Assembly: GCA_045616125.1 (NCBI GenBank)
Contig: JAZLGC010000054.1
Span: 1 to 6,331, forward strand
Length of the DNA stretch: 6,331 bases
Reading direction: 5' to 3'
DNA from: Treponema_I sp045616125
GTDB lineage: Bacteria > Spirochaetota > Spirochaetia > Treponematales > Treponemataceae
The position numbers and the translations under genes are program-made. The stretch's first letter is position 1; each line of letters starts with the position of its first letter. The notes beneath the pieces were generated by a model, which searched no databases, had not been told where the DNA came from, and saw only the letters and a list, made by a program, of their open reading frames with translations. Shown piece by piece: positions 1 to 5,228 of the stretch.

Positions 1-1
1 A

Positions 2-475
2 GACTATTCAATTTCTTTCATCTGCAACGATGAACCAACACTCAATGCAAAGACTGTTTATCTTGACAATTTATCATTGCTCACTGCATCCACCACATAC
101 ACACCTGCAAAAATTAACGATGCAATTACTGAATCAGTTACATTGTTAAACACAATCAGTCCAGAACAGCCATTCTCTGTAGATTCTGTTGAAATAAGTT
201 ACAATGTTCAGTCCAATGGAGACAGTATTCTTAGACTTATTCTGACAGCCGACTGCGATTCTTTAGATGAGGAATTTGCAAACTATCTGAATAATCAGGG
301 AAATGATAATTCGCGATGGATTAAAACAGGTAATAAAAAATATACTCTATTAGGTGAACTTACTTATAATTTGTCATCTGACGACAATAACCCTTCTTCT
401 TGGGGGGAGGTATTCGTAACGGAAGAAAAAAATTCTGAAATGAGTCGCGTCAGTGGAAAAGTGGTTTACTTCTAA
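2..475 (+). CDS. C-terminal fragment of a probable carbohydrate-binding surface protein (5' end outside window)
   Basis: The frame is open from the window edge, so this is the 3' end of a longer gene; a TTG at 77 is only an internal codon. The fragment has about 157 residues. The first 25 end in VYLDNLSLL, which resembles the closing strands of jelly-roll carbohydrate-binding modules (CBM4/9/22-like, often ending in a Y-x-D-N-h-x-h pattern). After a short TTYTPAKIND linker comes an Asp/Asn/Ser-rich region of about 115 residues with alternating hydrophobic positions (for example VDSVEISYNV and DSILRLILTAD), suggesting a second beta-sandwich domain that I do not recognise. It ends at TAA with GKVVYF. 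No sorting motif or membrane anchor is visible at the C-terminus. The gene is clearly more A+T-rich than those to its right. An exported glycan-binding or glycoside-hydrolase accessory role is inferred; the catalytic or signal-peptide part, if any, is off-window. Confidence 0.6.
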   Translation, partial: DYSISFICNDEPTLNAKTVYLDNLSLLTASTTYTPAKINDAITESVTLLNTISPEQPFSVDSVEISYNVQSNGDSILRLILTADCDSLDEEFANYLNNQGNDNSRWIKTGNKKYTLLGELTYNLSSDDNNPSSWGEVFVTEEKNSEMSRVSGKVVYF

Positions 476-551
476 AGACGCAACAAATCAGCAGCATAGA
501 GCTCAGAAAAACTTCACTCCAGAAGAAATAGCGGCTCTTTTAGCTGAATGA
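444..551 (+). other. Open frame overlapping the 3' end of the first gene (possible frameshifted tail or gene remnant)
   Basis: In the +1 frame relative to the first gene, codons run without a stop from 444 (just after a TGA at 441) to a TGA at 549-551. The translation has a natural-looking polar helical composition and ends in NFTPEEIAALLAE. It has no ATG or other convincing start. It could be the original C-terminus of the upstream protein after a one-base indel between about 444 and 472, or the stub of another gene left by rearrangement. Thirty-five open codons can also arise by chance. Changing the length of the A7 run at 426-432 would not join the frames, because both alternative frames reach a stop within four codons of it. 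Confidence 0.2.
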
Positions 552-567
552 TTGTCTTGTAAAACAT

Positions 568-602
568 CCCGCAGGCAGCCAAATCATGAGGCTGTCTGCG
601 GG
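568..602. terminator. 13-bp hairpin after the first gene, possible terminator
   Basis: CCCGCAGGCAGCC (568-580) pairs with GGCTGTCTGCGGG (590-602), with one G-T wobble and a 9-base loop. It lies 16 bases after the TGA at 551 and 92 bases after the TAA at 475. No T-run follows on either strand, so it is not a classical intrinsic terminator. It is also the left part of the dispersed repeat, whose other copy is near 2852-2923. It may act as a processing barrier or simply be part of the repeat. Confidence 0.35.
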
Positions 603-637
603 AACAGCTGCAAGGCGCCTAGGAACGAGATGCCCAG
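587..637 (+). repeat. Dispersed G+C-rich repeat, copy 1
   Basis: Bases 587-637 match 2873-2923 without gaps at 39 of 51 positions by my count, including the 10-mer TGCAAGGCGC. The similarity weakly extends left over the hairpin (CCCGC-GGCA near 568 and near 2853). A 9-mer GCGGAAAAG recurs further on (718-726 here, 2942-2950 in the other copy), so this copy looks like a longer version of the same element, running to about 726 or beyond. No convincing protein is encoded. Confidence 0.6.
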
Positions 638-740
638 ATGGGCTGCCGCACATTGAACATGATGGAACGGCTGTAGAGCGGGCGTTGCGGGCGGTGCTTG
701 AGCCCGCAGAAGGGGTGGCGGAAAAGACCGGAGCGGGTGA

Positions 741-773
741 AGCAGGATGCAGGACAATGTTCTGCATCCTGCT
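741..773. repeat. Strong perfect hairpin in the gene-free region
   Basis: AGCAGGATGCAG (741-752) and CTGCATCCTGCT (762-773) are perfectly complementary over 12 bp. Pairing can continue inward by a wobble and two more pairs, leaving a 3-base AAT loop. No T-tract follows. A second, shorter hairpin lies just beyond (GGGGAA 798-803 with TTCCCC 808-813). Both sit at the right edge of the repeat-like segment. They might be a transcription stop, an RNA-processing signal or part of the mobile repeat; the sequence does not decide. Confidence 0.6.
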
Positions 774-825
774 GAACAAGTGAGGACTTTGGAGACAGGG
801 GAAGGCTTTCCCCTCCATAAATATC

Positions 826-1055
826 AAAAAATAGTAATATTTCGTATAAAAGTAACGTTTTGTTACTACTTTTGAGACTACATTCCTTAATCAAATCAGC
901 CTATCTACCTCATAAATAGTAATAAATTGCATATTTTTACTGATTTATTACTATCTAACACCGGCGCTTCATCTGAAATCTGACAGTTATCCGGCCATAA
1001 ACGTTACAAAAGTAGTACTAAACAGTCATATTCCACTGTTTTATTACTATTTTTT
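826..1055. repeat. Nested inverted repeats built on TAGTAATA
   Basis: Three pairs of arms are visible. AAAAAATAGTAATA (826-839) is perfectly complementary to TATTACTATTTTTT (1042-1055). TACTACTTTTG (864-874) is perfectly complementary to CAAAAGTAGTA (1007-1017). ATAGTAATAAAT (916-927) is perfectly complementary to ATTTATTACTAT (943-954), which forms a 12-bp hairpin with a 15-base loop. The first two pairs share exactly the same centre (940.5); the third is centred at 935. The octamer TAGTAATA occurs four times, as two forward (832, 917) and two reverse (946, 1042) copies. A local palindrome AGTAAC/GTTACT lies at 851-867. The cluster ends 58 bases before the start of the nuclease-like gene. 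It could be an operator array, a decayed miniature inverted-repeat element or a replication/recombination site. Confidence 0.65.
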
Positions 1056-1098
1056 ACCCTATTTTCGTTTTCGGCCATCACACTTTTTACCTAGGTCA

Positions 1099-1107
1099 TG
1101 ATATACT
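1099..1107 (+). promoter_or_regulatory. Extended -10 promoter of the nuclease-like gene
   Basis: TGATATACT is a TGn-extended -10 box with the hexamer TATACT at 1102-1107, followed by six bases (CATGGT) and the ATG at 1114. Transcription from this box would start at or within a base or two of the start codon, giving a leaderless mRNA. No good -35 hexamer lies 16-18 bases upstream, which is normal for an extended -10. An in-frame stop at 1099 excludes an earlier start. Confidence 0.45.
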
Positions 1108-1113
1108 CATGGT

Positions 1114-1965
1114 ATGCAGAAAATCAGAAAACGTCTTGCCATAATCAGAGCATCTTCTGAAAATATAAGAAAAAAAGCTATAGAGTCGTTGAAAAATGCA
1201 CCGAAAGGTCGGCTTCGTGTTGTGAAGACAAAGGGCAAGTCGGAGCAATTGCACCCCAGGATTTTCCTTGTTACGGAGGAACATCCCGGCAACGGAAAGT
1301 ATTTATCTCTTACCAAAGACCAGCAGCTTATAAAAAACTATGTTCAGTGCGACTATGACAGAAAAATTGTGGAGGTGGCTGGACAGTTGACGGCTTCCAT
1401 AGATAGTTTTTTGAAAGAATGTCCTGAAGTCAGGGCCAGCGAACTGTTCACTGATGAGCCGTGGCGGCGGGAATTGATACAGCCATATATTGAAAGCGAC
1501 CGGGAATTTGTAGCCCAATGGGAATTGGTCACTTGGAAAGGGCGTCCGTTTCTGCCAGACACACCAGAACTGTACACGGCAAAAGGTGAACGGGTCCGGT
1601 CAAAAAGCGAAGTGATTATTGCTGATACTTTGAACCGGCTGGGCATTCCGTATCGCTACGAATACCCGCTGAAACTGAAGACCATTCCCGGTCATAGTGC
1701 GGAAACAGCAACGCCAAAAAGAACAGTGACATTCTATCCTGATTTTACCATTCTGGATGTTGCCGGGAGACGGGAGCTGATTCTTGAACACTTTGGGCGG
1801 CTTGAAGATCCTGTATATGCAGCTGAGATTGTAGAAAAACTGCATATGTATGCCGCAGCCGGCTATTTTCTAGGTGATACACTGTTGATTACCACAGAAT
1901 CTCAGGCGCACCCCCTTAGCAGCAGTCTGGTTGAATCAACGCTGAAAAATGCACTTGACTACTAG
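1114..1965 (+). CDS. PD-(D/E)XK nuclease-like protein of unknown role
   Basis: The protein has 283 residues. The first 100 are basic and helical (QKIRKRLAIIRASSENIRKK), then a linker leads to a compact alpha/beta domain. The series RSKSE (E166), YRYEYPL (E183), FYPDFTILD (P209-D210) and ELILEHFG (E225-H226) has the order and spacing of a PD-(D/E)XK nuclease core: a helix glutamate after the conserved SKSE, the metal-binding Asp of PD, then E-x-(K). Here EHFG replaces the usual ExK, a variant I remember from uncharacterised Firmicutes and spirochaete proteins with a similar SKSE...YPDF...EHxG pattern. After that, EDPVYAAEIVEKLHMYAAAGYF and LLITTES complete the fold. No signal peptide or membrane span is present, so it is probably cytoplasmic. 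ATG 1114 is the only plausible start; it lacks a Shine-Dalgarno sequence and sits six bases after TATACT. The gene stands alone after the TAGTAATA array. DNA or RNA cleavage is inferred from fold motifs only; the substrate and role in defence, repair or mobility are unknown. Confidence 0.8.
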   Translation: MQKIRKRLAIIRASSENIRKKAIESLKNAPKGRLRVVKTKGKSEQLHPRIFLVTEEHPGNGKYLSLTKDQQLIKNYVQCDYDRKIVEVAGQLTASIDSFLKECPEVRASELFTDEPWRRELIQPYIESDREFVAQWELVTWKGRPFLPDTPELYTAKGERVRSKSEVIIADTLNRLGIPYRYEYPLKLKTIPGHSAETATPKRTVTFYPDFTILDVAGRRELILEHFGRLEDPVYAAEIVEKLHMYAAAGYFLGDTLLITTESQAHPLSSSLVESTLKNALDY

Positions 1966-1967
1966 AC

Positions 1968-2018
1968 GGTGAAGCAACAAGCTACCACACCTTACTGATT
2001 TTTGCAGTGCAAATCTTC
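1968..2018 (+). repeat. Degenerate hairpin repeat directly after the nuclease-like gene
   Basis: Bases 1988-2018 match 2791-2821 without gaps at 25 of 31 positions by my count, beginning with the 8-mer CACCTTAC. Both copies contain a short hairpin with TTTGC opposite GCAAA (here 2001-2005 and 2009-2013). Upstream, GGTGAAGC (1968-1975) resembles GGTGAGGC in the other copy. The repeat begins three bases after the TAG stop. The stem is weaker here than in the second copy, suggesting decay. It could serve as a weak transcription end for the nuclease-like gene, although no T-run follows. Confidence 0.5.
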
Positions 2019-2061
2019 CTGCTTTTCTTCTAAAAGTAGAGCCCATTCTACGGAGCGAAGG

Positions 2062-2090
2062 TTGCGGGGTGACTGCGCCCACCCTACAAT
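2062..2090 (+). promoter_or_regulatory. Promoter of the XRE regulator gene, embedded in a repeat
   Basis: TTGCGG (2062-2067) and TACAAT (2085-2090) are separated by exactly 17 bases, a good -10 with a weak -35. The spacer contains GGGTG (2067-2071) facing CACCC (2080-2084) around the CTGCGCC core, which also occurs in the hairpin at 2776-2794, so the promoter lies in a relative of the dispersed repeat. A start near 2097 would give a leader of about 31 bases before ATG 2128. Confidence 0.45.
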
Positions 2091-2117
2091 CTGAGGTAAC
2101 TTCATGAAAACCACCAC

Positions 2118-2123
2118 AGGAGG
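2118..2123 (+). promoter_or_regulatory. Shine-Dalgarno site that decides the regulator's start
   Basis: A perfect AGGAGG ends four bases before ATG 2128. An in-frame ATG at 2104 also has GAGG at 2093-2096 with seven-base spacing, but that GAGG would lie upstream of or at the predicted transcript start. The 2128 start also begins the protein as HTH proteins of this type usually begin (MDQRKTGAFI). I therefore prefer 2128, with 2104 (eight residues longer) as the alternative. Confidence 0.55.
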
Positions 2124-2127
2124 ACGT

Positions 2128-2865
2128 ATGGATCAGAGAAAAACCGGGGCATTTATTCAGGCTGCACGGAAAGAGATGGCCATGACCCAGCGGGATCTGG
2201 CAGAAAAACTGGGTGTTAGCGACAAAGCGGTATCCAAGTGGGAGACCGGCAACGGCATGCCGGATATTGCAGTGATTCCAAATCTTTGTGAACTGCTGGG
2301 AATTACCATGAATGAGCTGCTGGCCGGCGAAAAGATAGGGGTTGGAGAAACAGAGCAGAAAGCGGAACAGAATATGATGTCCCTGCTGATGGAAAACCAG
2401 AAGGTTCGAAAACTGTCAGCGCGACAGAGTATCCCGGGAGCTATGATGATAGGGATAAGCGTGATTTTTGCGGCACTGCTGTTCTTTGTAGGAAACGAAG
2501 CAGGCATCATGCGTTTTCTTGATGCGCCAACCTTTGCAATTATTGCGGTGTTCCTTGCGGGTTGCAGTATTCTGGTCAGCCGGAAGACCGCGGTAATTCC
2601 ATTCCTACGGAAACTGGTTCTCCCTTTCAGCGGGGCACTTACGCTCTGCCAGATTATTCTGATTCTGAACACAGCAGTGGATGCGGTGCATCTGAGAATG
2701 AATCTGGCCACAGCAGGATTAAGCCTGCTCTACGGTCTTATTATCTGGGTTGTGCTGTTTCTCTGTGAATCTGTCGGTGAGGCTGCGCCTCACCTTACGG
2801 AGTTTTGCCCTGCAAAACTCCGCGAGAAGTGTAGCAGCAACGCCGCAGATGCCCCGCTGGCATAA
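2128..2865 (+). CDS. XRE-family helix-turn-helix regulator with four membrane spans
   Basis: The protein has 245 residues. Residues 7-61 form a Cro/C1-type (XRE) HTH domain with the typical sequence MTQRDLAEKLGVSDKAVSKWETGNGMPDI followed by LCELLGITMNELLAGE. A linker of about 40 residues follows, then four hydrophobic segments near 103-121, 133-151, 162-184 and 193-212, so the DNA-binding domain is probably tethered to the inner membrane. This HTH-plus-membrane layout is common among uncharacterised regulators of low-GC Gram-positives and relatives; targets and signal are unknown. Residues 217-245 (from GEAAPHL to the end) are encoded by the hairpin repeat at 2776 onward and are probably not ancestral. 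The gene has its own promoter and Shine-Dalgarno site and is convergent with the alpha-galactosidase, 71 bases apart. Proximity alone does not show that it regulates that gene. Confidence 0.85.
   Translation: MDQRKTGAFIQAARKEMAMTQRDLAEKLGVSDKAVSKWETGNGMPDIAVIPNLCELLGITMNELLAGEKIGVGETEQKAEQNMMSLLMENQKVRKLSARQSIPGAMMIGISVIFAALLFFVGNEAGIMRFLDAPTFAIIAVFLAGCSILVSRKTAVIPFLRKLVLPFSGALTLCQIILILNTAVDAVHLRMNLATAGLSLLYGLIIWVVLFLCESVGEAAPHLTEFCPAKLREKCSSNAADAPLA
2776..2822 (+). repeat. Double-hairpin repeat inside the end of the regulator gene
   Basis: Two perfect hairpins lie back to back. GGTGAGGC (2776-2783) pairs with GCCTCACC (2787-2794) around a TGC loop. CGGAGTTTTGC (2798-2808) pairs over 11 bp with 2812-2822 around a CCT loop. 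The second hairpin is the better-preserved relative of the one at 1988-2018. Both lie in frame in the regulator coding sequence and encode its tail. They may also act as a transcript end signal, since they lie just before the convergent gene. Confidence 0.7.
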
Positions 2866-2950
2866 CAAGCAGTGAGGTTGGATGCGGGAGCAGATGCAAG
2901 GCGCACAGGTTCGAGGAGCGCAGCCGGCCGAGCGTGTTAGCGCGGAAAAG
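2852..2950 (+). repeat. Dispersed G+C-rich repeat, copy 2, spanning the convergent gene ends
   Basis: Bases 2873-2923 match 587-637 at 39 of 51 positions, and GCGGAAAAG (2942-2950) matches 718-726. The distance between the two shared blocks is much shorter here (18 bases) than in copy 1 (80 bases), so one copy has an internal deletion or insertion. This copy covers the regulator's stop codon (2863-2865), the 71-base gap and the last four codons and stop of the alpha-galactosidase on the other strand. No clear intrinsic terminator is visible for either gene in the gap. Confidence 0.6.
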
Positions 2951-5222
2951 CACCCTGCTCCACAAATAATAACTGCTCCGCCCCATACTCTATACGGGAG
3001 CACTCCCGCTCCCCGGTAACCGGGAAGCCGACATACATCAGGGCTTCGGCTGGATACAGATCGCCAGTGACAGTTTCGCGGTAAATAGCACCGGGCTTAA
3101 GACCGGCACACTTGATGTAGCAGGTATTCCGGTTGGCATGGGCTTCAAGGGTGACAAAGTTCAGGAGGAACCGTGATTTATCTTCTGCTACCATACTCCA
3201 GGCCACAACCGGACTGGTAAAGGGCGAGGTCAACCGGTAGTAGGTGCCGTCATGCAGCAGCGACTGCAGATTCTTGAAGGTTGCCATCTGCTGCCGGACA
3301 AGGTCCTGCTCTTCTGCTGACAGTTTTCCGATGGAAAGTTCATAGCCGAAGGAACCACTCATGGCAACAACACCGCGGGTATGAAGCGGAGTACTGCGGC
3401 CGGTCTGGTGATTGGGACAAGCAGATACGTGCGAGCCCATGGTGCTGACCGGATAGATAAAACTGGTGCCGTACTGGATGCGGGTACGATCTACGGCATC
3501 GGTGTTGTCGCTGCACCAGATCTGCGGTGTGTAATAGAGCATGCCGGCATCAAAGCGGCCGCCTCCACTGCTGCAGCCCTCAATCATAATCTGGGGATAG
3601 CGCTTTTCAAGGCGGTCCAGAAAATCATAGAGGCCACGGACATAGTTGTAGCACACCTGCCCCTGATTGGCGGCAGATGCGGAAAAAACATCGTTGATGG
3701 CACGGTTAAAGTCCCACTTGATATAGCGGATACCACGAGGTACGCCGTTATTGCCGGCAAAAGCAGCCCCGCAGCCTTCGTTGACGGCATCAATGACAGC
3801 ACACATCTGATTAAAGATGCATGCCCGCACTTCTTCACGGCTGAAGTCCAACACCAGCTGACTTCTTCCGCGGACAGGTTCACGACCGGGAAAACAGAAT
3901 GCGTAATCCGGATGGGCACGGTACAGGTTACTGTCTTCGCTGATCATTTCAGGCTCAAACCAGATACCGAACTGCAGGCCGGCATCATTTACGGCGCCTA
4001 CCATTTCAGCCATGGACATACCAAGTTTTGTTTCGTTGACAAACCAGTCGCCCAGACCTGATTCATCGTTATCGCGCTTACCAAACCAGCCATCATCAAG
4101 AACCAGCATTTCTATACCGCAGGCTGCGGCATCTTTTGCAAAATCTATGATTTTCTGACCGTTAAAGTCAAAATAGGCAGCTTCCCAGCTGTTTACCAGC
4201 ACGGGCCGCCGTACATCGCGGAACGGTCCCCGGCACACATGACGGCGGATACAGCGGTGCATGTTGTGGGAGATACCGCTGAAACCGGCAGTACTGCAGC
4301 TCATGATGACTTCCGGTGCCCAGAAGGTTTCTCCGGGCTGCAAAGGCCAGGCAAAATTCTGAGTTCCCAGACCCATGGTTATACGGATGCCGTCAGTCTG
4401 GTCTTTTTCTACTTCTGCAGCCCAGTTACCGCTCCACATCAATGTCATGCTGTATGCAAGGCCCGTTTGTTCCGTTGTGTCATGGTCACAAAGAATCAGG
4501 CTGGGGTTATACTGCAGGCTGGATCCGCCACGGCTGGAACCAACACTGAAAAGGCCATGCTGTACGGCTGAGCGCTGCATGTTCCGTTCCTGAGCCCAGC
4601 GGCCGTAGAAGGTTATGGCATCAAAGTTGCCGGAAACAAAATCAACACAGGCAGACTGCACTTTTGTCAGTGTGACGGTGCGGCCGCTTCGGTTGGTAAC
4701 AGCAACCGACCGGGTGATGATATCCAGGTGAGGGATGACGCCATAGAACAATGTTACTTCAATGCCGGAAACGCGGTCTTCCAGAAACACACGTAATGTC
4801 TGTGCTCCATCGCTTTCTTTTACCGCCACAGGATTGATGACATCATTTTCATCATCAATATATACCGCCGGAAGTCCGGGCAGCCCGTACTTTCCGCTCT
4901 GGATTTCGTAGCCCACATAGCGTAAATCGGTACCCCATGACGAATCTTCGTACCGCACGGCAAATGCTGGCGACCGGAAGTCCCCTACCCCCTGAAACCC
5001 GTATTCCATCGGGATGGTATCCAGCGAATACCGGCGGTTGTTGTCTGCCTGACGTGGATTTATCTGACAGGCCCGGTCCTGAGGAATAACAAGAAAATCT
5101 GCCGCACCGGAAATGCGCGGTCCGTAATAGATATGTTCCAGATAGCCGTAATCGCCGGCTTTGAATTGATAGGTTGTGTTGTCAGTATGAATAGTAAATA
5201 TATTGTTCTGTTCGATAATCAT
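2937..5222 (-). CDS. Alpha-galactosidase, glycoside hydrolase family 36
   Basis: The 761-residue protein hydrolyses terminal alpha-1,6-galactosyl residues, typically of melibiose, raffinose-family sugars and galactomannan fragments, with retention of configuration. An N-terminal beta-sandwich (about 25-280) leads to the catalytic barrel (about 340-640) and a C-terminal beta domain (about 660-755). GH36 signatures are intact: NSWEAAYFDF, VLDDGWFG (D376-D377), FGIWFEPEMIS, YIKWDFNR with nucleophile D504, CSSGGGRFDAG from C550, and WCSDNTDAVDR with D572 as the likely acid/base. No signal peptide is present, so it should be cytoplasmic; group I enzymes of this size are often tetramers. Length is slightly above the usual 720-750, partly from a Gly/Asn-rich loop at about 482-497 before the nucleophile strand. 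The start ATG (5220-5222 on the complement) is divergent from the transporter gene and lies six bases after TATACT. The last residues (AFPR) fall in a dispersed repeat. No sugar transporter or kinase adjoins it. Confidence 0.95.
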   Translation of the reverse strand: MIIEQNNIFTIHTDNTTYQFKAGDYGYLEHIYYGPRISGAADFLVIPQDRACQINPRQADNNRRYSLDTIPMEYGFQGVGDFRSPAFAVRYEDSSWGTDLRYVGYEIQSGKYGLPGLPAVYIDDENDVINPVAVKESDGAQTLRVFLEDRVSGIEVTLFYGVIPHLDIITRSVAVTNRSGRTVTLTKVQSACVDFVSGNFDAITFYGRWAQERNMQRSAVQHGLFSVGSSRGGSSLQYNPSLILCDHDTTEQTGLAYSMTLMWSGNWAAEVEKDQTDGIRITMGLGTQNFAWPLQPGETFWAPEVIMSCSTAGFSGISHNMHRCIRRHVCRGPFRDVRRPVLVNSWEAAYFDFNGQKIIDFAKDAAACGIEMLVLDDGWFGKRDNDESGLGDWFVNETKLGMSMAEMVGAVNDAGLQFGIWFEPEMISEDSNLYRAHPDYAFCFPGREPVRGRSQLVLDFSREEVRACIFNQMCAVIDAVNEGCGAAFAGNNGVPRGIRYIKWDFNRAINDVFSASAANQGQVCYNYVRGLYDFLDRLEKRYPQIMIEGCSSGGGRFDAGMLYYTPQIWCSDNTDAVDRTRIQYGTSFIYPVSTMGSHVSACPNHQTGRSTPLHTRGVVAMSGSFGYELSIGKLSAEEQDLVRQQMATFKNLQSLLHDGTYYRLTSPFTSPVVAWSMVAEDKSRFLLNFVTLEAHANRNTCYIKCAGLKPGAIYRETVTGDLYPAEALMYVGFPVTGERECSRIEYGAEQLLFVEQGAFPR

Positions 5223-5228
5223 AGTTCC

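Larger units (their letters stand above)
552..1113. other. 562-bp region without a supported gene
   Basis: The left half (to about 816) is G+C-rich repeat DNA with three hairpins (568-602, 741-773, 798-813). Short ORFs on both strands here have biased, low-information translations and no start signals, so I do not call them. The right half (about 820-1098) is A+T-rich and holds the TAGTAATA inverted repeats and the promoter of the nuclease-like gene. I see no tRNA, rRNA or recognisable riboswitch. Confidence 0.6.

Noticed and set aside
77..79. TTG as the start codon of the first gene
   Set aside because: The frame is open to the window edge and the residues before it (VYLDN) fit a carbohydrate-binding module, so the true start is off-window.
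568..602. A confident intrinsic terminator
   Set aside because: The stem is strong, but neither strand has the following T-run; it is reported only as a possible terminator.
540..894. Several open frames of 65-95 codons on both strands in the gene-free region
   Set aside because: Their translations are low-information mixtures rich in Arg, Ser, Cys and Pro, overlap one another, lack start signals and cross the hairpin repeats.
826..1055. CRISPR array
   Set aside because: The repeated octamers are too short, irregularly spaced and in opposite orientations; they form inverted pairs, not evenly spaced direct repeats.
826..1055. An intact miniature transposable element
   Set aside because: The 14-bp terminal arms are perfect, but I see no matching target-site duplication next to them (ATATC on the left, ACCCT on the right) and the interior pairs poorly, so it is left as an unexplained inverted-repeat cluster.
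1114..1965. TnsA or a restriction-enzyme subunit
   Set aside because: The nuclease-like motifs are compatible, but no TnsB/C, methyltransferase or specificity gene adjoins it, and the EHFG motif is not the one expected of those families.
2157..2711. A 184-codon minus-strand frame opposite the XRE regulator
   Set aside because: The plus strand carries a clear HTH domain with promoter and Shine-Dalgarno site; the opposite frame has no recognisable motif and is a shadow.
3381..4061. A 226-codon open frame on the plus strand inside the alpha-galactosidase gene
   Set aside because: It lies antisense to a fully supported GH36 gene with all motifs intact, has no recognisable domain, and is a by-product of that gene's codon use.
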